A stretch of 64,000 nucleotides of DNA, from the NCBI GenBank assembly GCA_015832175.1, contig WJXW01000002.1, positions 3,844,001 through 3,908,000 on the forward strand. The letters are read 5' to 3'. The stretch is from Paraphaeosphaeria minitans. Taxonomy: Eukaryota; Ascomycota; Dothideomycetes; Pleosporales; Didymosphaeriaceae. Positions 10,945 through 21,396 of this stretch are shown here, piece after piece. The stretch's first letter is position 1, and each line of letters opens with the position of its first letter. The notes beneath the pieces were generated by a model. The model worked only from the letters and a program-made list of their open reading frames with translations. It did not search any database and was not told the DNA's origin. The translations under genes were made by a program, and so were the position numbers.

Positions 10945-11903
10945 TTTCCGTGCTCTTGATCGATGACCAGATCCTCCACCTACCAGTATATATGTATATG
11001 TATAATACAATACGCACTGAGACCCAAAAATGAATAACAACAACGGCCTCAAAGGAGACCCTGTTTGAGGCGAGAAAGAGGAAGGAGAAGAGAGGCGACG
11101 GGAGACTGCGTTTGTTTCCGACGAGGCGGTCAGGGTAGGCGCGAGCACGCGAGGAGACGACAGGGCGAATCTGCACAGAGTGCGTTTGCGTGGGCTGGTA
11201 GGGTCGTCTACTCGTCTGCTTTCCTATCTACTTTGGGCAGTCTGTAGCTATAACATAGCGTTGCGCAGTTCAAATGTCGGCATGTCATGCAGATGTATTT
11301 GTATGCGGCACGGTTTGGAGTGAACACGAGAAGGCTGTGGCAGCGAGACAGGTACATCTTGGAGAAATAGGATATCGATGTGGGCACTGCATGCTCCTCT
11401 CAATGCCCTCAAATACTTGTCGAATTACTGTAGCCGGTGAACACTTTTGTGGCAGAGGTTGAGCACTGTTAGGGATCCAAAATACGCGAGGCCATGAACA
11501 GCTCTACGCGAAGACACTCTACCAACAGCGCGTTACCCAACAGTAGCTCGATATCAGCAAAAGACAGTCACGGCAAGTCGAACGATCTGGCAGCACATTT
11601 TCGTTCCGCAGACAACTAATATACATGGTAGTCATGAGCTTCGTGATGCCTCCCGCGCCCGAAGTTGCTGGGACGCCTAAGCATCATTAAGAAGTCTCAT
11701 GCAAAAGCTTCCTGCGGTCTTCTGAAAATCACCGAGACGTGAAGCCCCCCCAAAAGACCCATCCTGGAATAAGATGACAGAGGAGAGAAACATGAAAACC
11801 CGATACAATATCCTAGCCCGTGACACCCCCGTAGGAGTCAACGGATCGGATGATGATTCAGAAGATGAGCCGTACGAGCGATCACTGGCCGATAACCAGC
11901 AGT
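10945..11903. other. Intergenic, no gene seen
   Basis: About 960 bp between the tRNA gene and the NHP6 stop. It includes a short TATATGTATATGTATAAT stretch just upstream of the tRNA (10986-11003), which is plausible as upstream Pol III promoter sequence. Nothing else was supportable. Confidence 0.4.
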
Positions 11904-12382
11904 TTACTCGGACTCCTCTTCCTCCTCCTCGGCAGCGTTCTGAATGCGGTCAGTTGCGGTGCGTGATAGACGTGAGCACGGGGACTTACCAGGTAAGCAA
12001 TCTTCTCTTCCTCGTAGCGCTTCTTGTCGGTGGCGGCCTTGGCCTCGTAGGGCTGGCGCTGCTTCTCGGAGAGAGTCTTCCACTTCTCACCGAGCATCTT
12101 GCCGACCTCACCTGGCAAATGTCAGACTTTGTCAAGACAAACAGCAAACGACAACTTGCCGAACTTGATTCCGGGGTTCTCCTCGCGAACCTTGTCACGC
12201 TGGTCGTTGGCGAAGAACATGTAGGCAGAGAGACCGCGCTTGGGTGCGTTGGGATCTGTCCTTGTCAATACGATGACGCAACCTTGTGCTGTGCAGGGCA
12301 TGTGAGACTTACCCTTCTTCTTCTTGCCGGAGTCGGCCTTGGTGGCCTTGCCCTTGCCGCGGGTAGACTTTTCCTTAGGCAT
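11904..12382 (-). CDS. NHP6: Non-histone HMG-box chromatin protein Nhp6
   Basis: Small HMGB protein that bends DNA and acts with FACT and in Pol II/III transcription. Four exons (12313-12382, 12160-12255, 11990-12111, 11904-11939) encode 107 residues. A basic Lys/Gly N-terminus ([20 protein letters not shown]) precedes one HMG box (about 25-95). The box contains [38 protein letters not shown] and [20 protein letters not shown]. The tail is acidic (AAEEEEESE). The second intron (12112-12159) is GC-AG type with donor GCAAGT; using it restores the invariant FGEVGKMLG, whereas nearby GT sites break the frame. Other introns are 57 and 50 nt. The long upstream region may contain an untranslated leader. 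Confidence 0.94.
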
Positions 12383-13164
12383 GGTGGTCTAGGTAGCTGC
12401 ACTAGCTATCTGAAGTGGAAGTCAGAAGAGGCGTGGGTGGAGGTGAGGCTGAGGAAGACGGTGCAATAAACCAAGTGGCGGGCGGCGGCACCGTTTATAG
12501 GTGGGTGAGGTGAGAGCAAAGCAGGTGCGTGCCATCATGGCAAACGCAGACAGTTGCTGCGGTGCATGGCGACCACGGCGCATCGCGTCTCTGCGCGCGC
12601 GCGTGGAGGGCTCTGTTCGCAAAACACCACATGGCCGTGTCGCGAGATTGCGCGAGACGAGTGAGGAGGATGTGCATGTACTTACAGATGTCTTCGAAAA
12701 TGCAGGGCAATTCGCCGTCGACTGAAGTCTGTGGTGTATCAGTATTGGTGTAGGCGGCAAGGTGATGACGGCGACGACGAAACAAATGGAACGCGATGAC
12801 GCCCTCGAGAAGCAAGAGATGAAGCTGCAGAAGGCACAATGGGGTGAAGACGCGTGAAAAAAGACATGTTGTGTTGAGCGGGCCATGCTGGTGCTCGCGG
12901 AGCAGATTGTAGTAGGCGAGAACATACCTGTCGATGGGAAAGTTGGGGGACGGAGGATTTGTATGATGGCAGTGAGCTGTGAGAGAAGACTGCGCAGAGA
13001 GCCAGCACGCAGTGCGGCGGGCGAGCTGTACCCTAGGAAAAGGAAGGCGCGCGGCTGGTCAAAGCTCCTGCCGCAAGCTAACAGCAACAACAGGAACCGA
13101 CGCGACCCCCTCCCCTCCAGGCTCATCCACACGTCGAGCCACTGCGCCTGCACCTTCTCGCACC
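12383..13164. promoter_or_regulatory. NHP6 upstream region
   Basis: About 780 bp upstream of the NHP6 start. On the minus strand it contains CT-rich tracts and splice-like motifs, so a 5'-UTR intron is possible but not provable. No other gene was seen. Confidence 0.35.
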
Positions 13165-13183
13165 CTACCTACCTTTGCATCTT

Positions 13184-13270
13184 CTCTCGTCTCGTCTCGT
13201 CTCGTCTCGTCTCGTCCTGTCTCGTCCCCGTCTCGTCTCGTCCCGTCCCGTTCCGTCTCGTCTCGTCTCT
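13184..13270. repeat. TCTCG microsatellite
   Basis: Imperfect tandem array of the pentamer TCTCG/TCCCG, about 17 units, in non-coding DNA. Confidence 0.9.
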
Positions 13271-13446
13271 GCGCTGTGCCTGTTGCCCGTCTCTGTCGGG
13301 CGTCGGAGGGCATGCAGGAGGCACTACTGTCCTGGAATGGGCCGCCGGCGATCATGGTACTTACTGCTGCCTCGATTCATGCTTTCATGCACGCCAGAGC
13401 AAGTTAATTCGTCGTGCGCCAAATTGCCTGGCCCTACCCTCCAGCT

Positions 13447-13447
13447 C

Positions 13448-13488
<41 letters not shown>

Positions 13489-13537
13489 TGCCGTTACCGT
13501 TACCGTTACCGCTGCCGCTGCCGTTGCCGCTGCTGCG
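13447..13537. repeat. Paired hexamer microsatellites (GGTCGT)n and (CCGTTA/CCGCTG)n
   Basis: About seven copies of GGTCGT are followed directly by about eight copies of a CCGYTR hexamer. The array is open in several frames, which creates false ORFs. Confidence 0.85.
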
Positions 13538-13580
13538 TAACCGATCCGGCGCCCTGAAGACCAAGCGGTGCACCTACCTA

Positions 13581-13651
13581 CTCGTACATGGCCTTTTGTT
13601 CCATGCGTCCAAGGGACTCGTACATGGCCTTCTGTTCCATGCGTCCAAGGG
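13581..13651. repeat. 36-bp direct repeat, two copies
   Basis: CTCGTACATGGCCTT...CCATGCGTCCAAGGG occurs at 13581-13615 and 13617-13651 with a single T/C difference, so it is a recent tandem duplication in non-coding DNA. Confidence 0.9.
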
Positions 13652-13828
13652 CTGGCTCACTTGAACTATCGAGTCCAGACGCGCTCGGCAAACCGCCGCG
13701 CCCTGCCTAATCACCTTGCGCATGCGCCTTTCCAGCCCGCAGCGACCAGACAAGCATTGCACACTTGTCGATGCTTCCCACAGCGTCGACGCTTTCATTT
13801 GCAGCGTCGAGCCTTCCCACAGCGCGAG

Positions 13829-13946
13829 GCTTCCAATCTGCAGCAGCAGACAAGCTTCCCATTTGCTGCAGTAGACAAGCTTCCAATCTGCAGCGGCAGA
13901 CAAGCTTCCAATCTGCAGCGGCAGACAAGCTTCCCATTTGCAGCGG
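13829..13946. repeat. 25-bp minisatellite
   Basis: About 4.7 copies of a 25-bp unit start at 13829, 13854, 13879, 13904 and 13929. Each carries GCTTCC...CTGCAG, so most copies contain an AAGCTT and a CTGCAG hexamer. Degenerate half-copies extend upstream to about 13780. Confidence 0.9.
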
Positions 13947-14788
13947 TACGACGCGCGACTGTCCACCGTGACCTTGGCGGCCGCTTGCGTCTTGACTCGC
14001 CCAGCTACAACCGGGAGCATCCAAAAAGCAGCCACCACGTCGCTGCACGGCTATCAGAGTAAGATGTACGGTATTGATCCTGCAGAGGCCCCATAATCAT
14101 AGCACAGCCATGGGGCGCGCCTCGTAGTCTACCCCATGTGACCCTTGGACATGCGAGACGTGACCCCAGCGGAGCCGACAAATGACCTCCCGGGACAACT
14201 CCCCCGTGCAGTCGATTAGCCGTCACTGTTCCAAAGCAAAACCTCTCGCACCACCAGTGAGCATTACTAATTCACTCGGGGTCATTGCACAAGGAAATGA
14301 CGCGTTACATCGAGACCATACATCCTTCAGATGTCCAGTGCGTCCCGAAGCTCGTGCTCTTGAACTCCATCAACACAATCATATACGGCACAAAGTCTAT
14401 TTCATTGCAACAATACGACTGAACATGATCGCTGGTACCTACGGGATGCTTCCTCTGTCTTGTACCGTGTGCTTTAAAGTCTTCCTGCAGCCCCCGATGC
14501 TGTGCCCACCGGGTTGAGCTCGAGGGTATTCGTGGCCAGCTTTTCTTGGCTTGATGATGAGAATGCCGTTGAGTTGGAGCGCATCGTTGCTGTGCTTGAA
14601 GGCCTCATTGATCGATAGTGACCCTTCACTTGAAGCTCCATGTCGTATCTCGACGAAGGACCAACACATACCGCGCGTGCCGGCGGATAATCATGTCCAT
14701 ATGCCACTGTTACCATCGTTGTTGGCAGTTTCCGATCGTAGTGTCAGTGATAAGCGGTATGTTCCAAGATCTCGTTGGTACACGGGTC
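13947..14788. other. Intergenic downstream of the CENP-H gene
   Basis: About 840 bp with no supportable gene. Short ORFs on both strands lack recognisable features. Confidence 0.35.
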
Positions 14789-15658
14789 TCATCCAGCTTC
14801 TTCATCGTCCATGACGAGCTCACGTAGCTCTTCATCGGCTGCCCAGTTGATACCACTTCCAACAATCATCGCAGATAGGATTCCTTTGATGATAGCTGTC
14901 CGTTTACGGGATTCTTTGACATTCTTCTCGGCCTTTTCTACTTGTTCGCGGAGCGAAGGGTTGCTAATGTCTTCGATCGACTGTGCCTTCACTTCTTCAG
15001 CCAACGCCAAGACAGTCCTGGATTGGTTGCGGTTCTCCTTGTTGGTGATTATGTTGCGTCGCTCAGCGGCGCTCAAGGCACGTTGCGTGTTTGCCAGTTT
15101 CGTGGTCAACAAACCATGGACCATGGACAAGGCATCGTTTTCAGAGATGAGAGGCAACAAGCGTCTACGAAAGATCAGCATACGTGGAGCAGAGGGCGCG
15201 CGTACACATACTTTTCGACGGTGTGATGCTGGCCGCCATGAACAGCTTTGAGGACGGGATCCATGATTAGTACATTGCGCGATATCCTGTTCCGAATTTC
15301 GAACTTTGCCTTGGCTTCCATGGCTTCGCGCTCTGCGGTCATCAGGTGCTCGTGTAAGACACCATCTGACAGTTCTGAAACGTCAGACATATCTAACAAA
15401 AACATGTTAGATTGACCTTGTCTTGAGTGCACATGACAATGACAATGGCGATGATGTACCTTTCGCGTGCGCCTCGAGGAGGCTCTTTTCTAGCTCAAGC
15501 TCCCGCAGCTGGTCGTTGAGCTGCAGCGCGAATTGTTCGGCTTCTGAGAACGCGAACGCGTCAGTGTGAGGCGTTTGGAGCAGATCGGTATAGTCGTTCG
15601 CGTTGATGGCTTTCGCAGTCGCAGCATCGCCCACGGAAACATCGTTTGAAGTCGCCAT
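14789..15658 (-). CDS. Kinetochore subunit CENP-H (Fta3/Mcm16 family)
   Basis: Inner-kinetochore (CCAN/Ctf19 complex) subunit of the CENP-H family. Three exons (15460... to 15658, 15212-15392, 14789-15164) sum to 252 codons including the stop; introns are 67 and 47 nt with normal signals. The protein is mostly coiled coil: ALQLNDQLRELELEKSLLEA at about 45-65, then REAMEAKAKFEIRNRIS. The middle signature is DPVLKAVHGG followed by RLLPLISENDALSMVHGLL. The C-terminus IIKGILSAMIVGSGINWA followed by DEELRELVMDDEEAG is the diagnostic CENP-H C-terminal motif. Assignment to the family is firm; the yeast orthologue name (Fta3 or Mcm16) is by family knowledge. The start is the first ATG of the ORF, 250 bp from the divergent ATG11 start. 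Confidence 0.85.
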
Positions 15659-15908
15659 GAGTGCGATCGCGATCAGGTATCACGGTTTCAAAATACCGAT
15701 AGCCCACCTGAGCGCGTTTTTGGGAATTGGTAGGCCGTACCTACTCCAGGCGGTAGATGATCAGCTTCGGTGGGCCCGTGCCCCTAATCCTTGCTACCAC
15801 GCGCCGTAGCGGTACCGTGCCTCACGCCGTGCGCTTCCCTACACTCGAGCTCTCTTTCTCCTCCACGAGCTGACCAGCCAGAAGCTGTGCAGTCGAAGCG
15901 GGCCCCAA

Positions 15909-18900
15909 ATGTCGCTGCAGATAGCTGTAGCTCATACGGGCCAGCGCTTTGACGCTGATCCTGTTGGCTTTAACTCGGTCGATGCGCTGAAGCAGTGGAT
16001 CGCAACCGTGGTGGACATACCGCCCGAGCACCAAATACTACTGACGCCGCGCGGAAAGCACGTAAAACTGCAGACACTGCTGACAGAGGTACTGGAATCT
16101 CTCTGGTACCCCTTTCTCACACGCTGACAATATCGTAGAAGGACCTCTTCGTCTACGATCGCGAGCTCTCCGCTGCGTCACAGGCTGCCTCTACCGAAGC
16201 ACCGCTGCCCGAACCCCTCGCTCCCGATGACCCACCAGATACGCTGTCCAGCCACACCGACCTCAGAGCATGGCAGACACTATTCCAGGCCCGCCGCGAC
16301 TGGGCCTATGCTGTCCTGGAGCAGTCACTCGCCATGTCTCGCGCGGCCTCACAGACCTTCGCTGAGCAAGCAACGATAGAGAAGGCAACACAAGCCGCTG
16401 TCGGAAACCCTGGCGCACATGTGAAAGGACTGGAGCAAAAACACCGCGAGGCAAAGGAGTGGTTCGATGGGGTCGAGAAAGAAGCACTCGAGAACCTGCG
16501 GAGGTTGGATGCGGATTATGGTCAACTTGGGGCGATACCAGCCAAGGGCGAATTCATTCAATTTCTGGCCAAGGAGCTACGATCGGCGCCAACAGTACAG
16601 AGCGTTCGCAAGAGCTCCTCTGCTGGTCGGGCAATGTCTCTGCAGGACTTTCTGGACTTCGACTCCATAAAACAAGCCACAGGCGTGAGCAAATCCGTTC
16701 GCGAATCGTTCAAGAAGCATTTGGCGGACATGGGTGCTCAAGTGGAGAGCATCGGTGACGAATACAATGACCTTCTGGGCGCGGCAGGGCAAAGTCAAAG
16801 CCGATCACTCGTGGACGACGCAGAGGAACCCCCGCGATTATACAACGAGATCGACCTGGTGGTCAAAAAAGTAAATTCAGACCTGGGGCACGTCATGGGA
16901 CTCCCTTCAGACCCCAAATCGGTGGCCTCGGTATCCAAGATGGCACTATTGCATACGCGAAACTTCCTTCCTGCGATCAAGGAATACAGTATCGAGATGA
17001 GTGATCTGGTCAGACGGTCTGTGGAGCAGAAGAACAATGCGGCCCTGGGCGCGGTCGAGAGCATGCGGGGAGTTGCAGACATCGGATCCAATATAGCCAG
17101 GCTTCACGCGGAACTGGACAACATCAACCTTCCGCAAGAAGGCATGGCTGCATTTGAGTTGATATCGCTTGTCGGAAGACTGCCGTTTGTCTATGGGACA
17201 CTGATGGTCGAATCCGTGCGCCGGCGCGAATGGGCTGAGAAGATGCAGAGAGATACATCATCGCTTGCCGAAGAGATGGCTACATTCCAAGAAGAAGAGG
17301 ACCGCCGCAGAAAGAAGTGGCTGAAACAGGTCTTGGATGTGGTCAATCTGGAGGCGGTACAGACGAGTCCGTCAGGCTTCGAGATGAACATCCAGCCTGA
17401 GAAGAGTTGGCCAGAGGTCACTCGCGATGAGCTCAACAGTTACCACAAAATACTGCAAGGGCTAGAAGGACAGAGTACTGAGGCTGAGACACTGGCTCAG
17501 ACTATCAAAGATCTGGACCGGCCTACACGACAGCAAGTCAAGCGCGCTAAAGCCTTCAAGATGGGAAGTGTTCATGAGCCTGCGTTTGGCAAAAATTCCC
17601 AGCTTGTGCTGAGAGGAGACGACGAGCTTCGCGTGCTGAAAGAGGCAAATGTTAAGCTAGAGGATGAACTAAGGGGCTCCAAGAGTAGGGTGCGACGCTT
17701 GGAGGATGTCCTTCACCGCCAGAACCACATCAACAGGCTCTCGATCGGAGGTGGTATGCCATCTTTTGGACCGCAGAGCCTTGCCGATCCCTCCACCCCG
17801 ACAATCGAGGCACCATCCCCTGTGCCAATGGTAGATCATTCTCGAAGATCGTCAGTATCTTCACGGCGTTTCTCTACGAATCAAGGGCAAGATGACAAGC
17901 GTCGGATCGTATGTCTAGAGCAAGAACTAGCGGCCGAGAAGGAGGCACGCGCAAGTCTTGAGAAAGAGGCTCAAGCCAAGAAAGGCGAAGAGTCGGCTCT
18001 GCAAAAACAGATCAACGAAGCGGTTTCTACGAAAGCTGAGCTCATGGAGAATATGAAAGCACAGCAGAAGGAATTTGTTGATGAACGACGCTCTTTGGAA
18101 CAAGAGATACAGGTGTATAAGAGCAAGATCGAAGAGGCTGAAGATGAGCTAGATCGCGTACTTGGCAGTCGTGATCACGAGCGGACAGGCGTCAATGCAA
18201 AAACCCAGGAACTGGTGGCTGAGATTGAAAGGGTCCGTAGACACGCCGCGGAGCAAAGCAAAGAAGCAAACAAGCGGGTCGCCGACATACGAGCCGAGCT
18301 TGAAGAGCGGAAGAGAGTGCACGACGAGCAATACCAATCACTCTCCAACGCATTCACTTATCTGCAGCCCGCTACAACCGTTCCTAGCAATACCCAGCTG
18401 CTGGTTAGGCATATCGAAGTCCTGGCTGAGCGTTCTTCAGATCATCTTCATGCGCTCCAACAAGCCGTAGCGATGGCGAAGGCAGAGAACGAGAGCGCTT
18501 GTCGTACAGCAAACGAGCAAGAAATGGCTCTGAAATCTAAGCTTGCCAATGAGGAGACAACAACACTGTCTTTGCGTGAGCAATTGGACAAGGCAAATGC
18601 AAAGGTCACATCTATCTCCACAGAGCTCGACGAAGAACGCCAACACCTCCACGACTTGAGAGCCAAATTTGCAGAGGGTGAAACTGGCTCTGAAGCACTC
18701 AGGAAGCGCGTGGAAGAGGAAGAAGAGAAAGTTGGGCGACTTCAGATAGAGCTCGCGGAGGAGAGAGGCCATTCGAACAGCCTGGATGTCGAGCTTATGC
18801 ATCTGCAGAAGAAGATCCTGAAGTACGAAGAGTTCGATTCTTCAAGGACCCACGAGCGGTTGCGCCGCGCCAAGGAACTCAGCAAGCGCGTGTATTCGCA

Positions 18901-20344
18901 GCAGGATCGTTTGCTTCGTCTCGTAGACTCGCTCGGATATGCCATCGCCTTCGAAGACGGCACCATGACCTTGCATCGAGCGACAAAGGCCGGTAACAGC
19001 ACGACACTGTCCGACACCATCGGTCTGAGCAGGAGCACTACCACGCCTTCACCTACACCTCTAAAGCAGCAGCTTGAGAGTTACGCTGATCTCTCATTCC
19101 TTCACTGGACTGAGTCGACAGACCCCGAGGAAGAGGATCAACGCTACCACGAGCTCATGGAAAACCTTAATAGATTCGACTTGGATGCATTCTGCGAGTT
19201 CTTCTCAAAGCGCATGCGAGACATTGAATACACAGCTCGCAAATTCAAGCACGAGACCCGTGCCTACCGCGAAAAAGCCAAAGCTCTCCAGACCGAATCG
19301 CATAACAAGATTGCCTACCGCTCATTCAAAGAAGGCGATCTCGCCCTCTTCCTGCCTACGCGCAACCAGGCCACCCGGCCCTGGGCCGCCTTCAACGTCG
19401 GAGCCCCGCACTTCTTCCTCCGCGAAGAAGAATCGCACAGACTGCAAGGCCGCGACTGGCTCGTAGCGCGCATCTCCAAAGTCGAAGAGCGCATCGTCGA
19501 CCTCTCCAAAACACTGGACACGGTAGCCCGCGCCTCCACCGACGGCCGCTCCCTCGCCTCCAGCAGCGCCGTCTCCTTCGAAGACGACAACCCCTTCGAG
19601 CTCTCCGACGGCCTCCGCTGGTACCTCATCGAAGCCTCTGAAGAAAAGCCCGGCGCGCCCGGCGGCCCCGGGCTCGGCAAATCCGCCGCCGCCGCCGCAG
19701 TAACCCGCATCGACGGGCAGGGCAAAATGGAAAAGAAAGCCCCCGGCACCGACCCCGCAAAGACGCTCGGCAAGTCGCTCGACAGCCGGCGCAGCAGCGG
19801 GACCAGCAGGAAGAGCGTCCTCGTGGTGAGCCACCGCAACTCGACGGACGTCGGCGACGCGGTCGCGGAGTCGGGCCCGAATTCAAACAACGCGACGAGG
19901 GGCGCGAGTCCGGCCGGAGGCAACGGGCCCGGGCCGAGTCATCTGAGGGAGAGCGAGGCTAGTGGTGCAGCGAGCGAGTACCAGGTCAGGAAGGACCATC
20001 TCTGGGGCCCTTAGGTTTGCAGTTGCTGCGCAGTGTAAATCTGAGCGTCGGCGTGGTTGCAGAGTCAGGCTGACTTGTGACAGTGTCGCGCGTCTTCGTC
20101 TGAGCGCTATGTTTCGCCACTCAGGGGCCTGTCGCTTGGGTCCTCGAGCATGGTTGGGAGTGGTGTGTTGCGCGGTGCCGAGGCGAGGATGGGGTCGCCG
20201 GATAAGCAGAAGGTTGTGCGTGAGGCCGAGGTTGCGAGGGCGGTGAGTCCGGCGACGAGCCCGAGGAAGCAGCCGCCTGGACGCAAGGGGAGTATTTGGG
20301 ATAGTCTGTTTCATGTCGATGTTACGTATCAAAAGTCGAGGTAG
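15909..20344 (+). CDS. ATG11: Autophagy-related protein 11 (selective autophagy scaffold)
   Basis: Scaffold that binds cargo receptors and Atg1 kinase in selective autophagy (pexophagy, mitophagy, Cvt-like routes). Proposed exons are 15909-16088, 16139-19984 and 20084-20344 (1428 residues). The N-terminus MSLQIAVAHTGQRFDAD...SVDALKQWIATVVDIPPEHQILL is the ubiquitin-like start of Atg11. It is followed by an Atg17-like helical part, then long coiled coils (about 420-980). The C-terminal Atg11 domain has YADLSFLHWTE, FNVGAPHFFLRE, GRDWLVARISKVEERIVDL and LRWYLIEA. The main ORF reads into a stop at 20014 (...LWGP). A phase-0 intron at 19985-20083 (donor GTCAGG, branch GCTGAC, acceptor GACAG) instead joins an 87-codon exon ending GRKGSIWDSLFHVDVTYQKSR, similar to Atg11 tails of other fungi. 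Both ends are possible. Confidence 0.92.
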
Positions 20345-21396
20345 GGGAAGGGGTGCTTTTGTATTTGTCCTTGGGTTATCTATCTAGCATGGTGTTATGG
20401 TCGGCTATGGCGTAGTGGAGGGCGTAGTTGTTGTTCCAGGATGGAATCACTGCGAGGTTTAGACTGGGTAGATCAGTGGTCTAGGGGAGAGAATACATTG
20501 CTTAAATTTCGAGCTTGCTGGAAGGTTATTTGGCCGTCTCTAACCACCTTGAGTTCGTCCCAGATGTGTTGAGCAATCACTCTCCATGATCATCAAGCAA
20601 AAGAAAATCCCCCAGCACTCAGGCCAGCTTCTAGCTCTTCAATCGCTGCGTCACGTTTGTGAGTTTCCGTGATGAGGCCGTCTAAGAGGCTCACTGCGTC
20701 TCAAAGATGTTCCGTCGTCGTCGTCGTCATGAAGCACTAGCGAGGGTGAAGGTGAACGGGGAGTCGAGGTGCACTTGCCTAGGTTTTGTTGTTCGCGACG
20801 CATGGTCGATGCAGCGTAATGGTGACTGGCCTATCATGTACGGTACCGAATTAGGAATGTTTTGACTATTCATTCGCGAACTGTTGCTCTACGATGTAAC
20901 TCTGGATATCTACGTATTCCAAAATGCAGGCATGAACGTACTCTTTCTCATTCGCGTGGTCCTATTCAAAGGATGCTATCTACCTCACCCGCTCTGCAGC
21001 CGCTTCCCCTTCTCCATCCCGGACTCCTTGTCTTTTCCATCTCTTATTTTGTGGTCGCCCACACCCATCTGAGCGATCTTCCTCGCTATACCTATACCAT
21101 TCCGTCTCTTCGTGACACCCACAATGCACATCCCTCATTCTTCTTTGCATCATAACATCGTCCCTCCACCAGTCCGCCCGGTTGCAAATACGCCGGAGCA
21201 AAGCCGCCAGGAAAGCACTCCGCCTTCACCAACGCCGATGAAATCGTGACAAAATGCTCGCTAAATAGGGGTAGTGGGCAACATGTGTAAGGGGAGGGGA
21301 ATCCAAAAGAGACAGAACAGCTATCTATGATCCGTAAAACAAGTCGCGCACGCTGCGCTCAGACCTGACCTTAAGATGGGCATATTTCCGCCAGTT
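20345..21396. other. Convergent intergenic region ATG11 / importin
   Basis: About 1.05 kb where both neighbours end. It contains a short GTCGTC run near 20710 and a CT-rich stretch at 20990-21130. No gene was supported. Confidence 0.4.

Noticed and set aside
10546..11176. Several overlapping ORFs of 75-150 codons on both strands
   Set aside because: They run through the tRNA gene and purine/pyrimidine tracts and have low-complexity composition.
13165..13951. CRISPR-like array
   Set aside because: The tandem units are contiguous without unique spacers, and the genome context is a fungal nucleus.
12885..14062. Long plus-strand ORFs through the repeat cluster (up to about 260 codons)
   Set aside because: Frames are open because tandem repeats lack stops; the products are repeats of Ser-Arg-Leu-Val or Trp-Ser.
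19315..19923. Minus-strand ORFs opposite the ATG11 C-terminal region
   Set aside because: They are shadows of a GC-rich coding sequence; the plus frame carries conserved Atg11 motifs.
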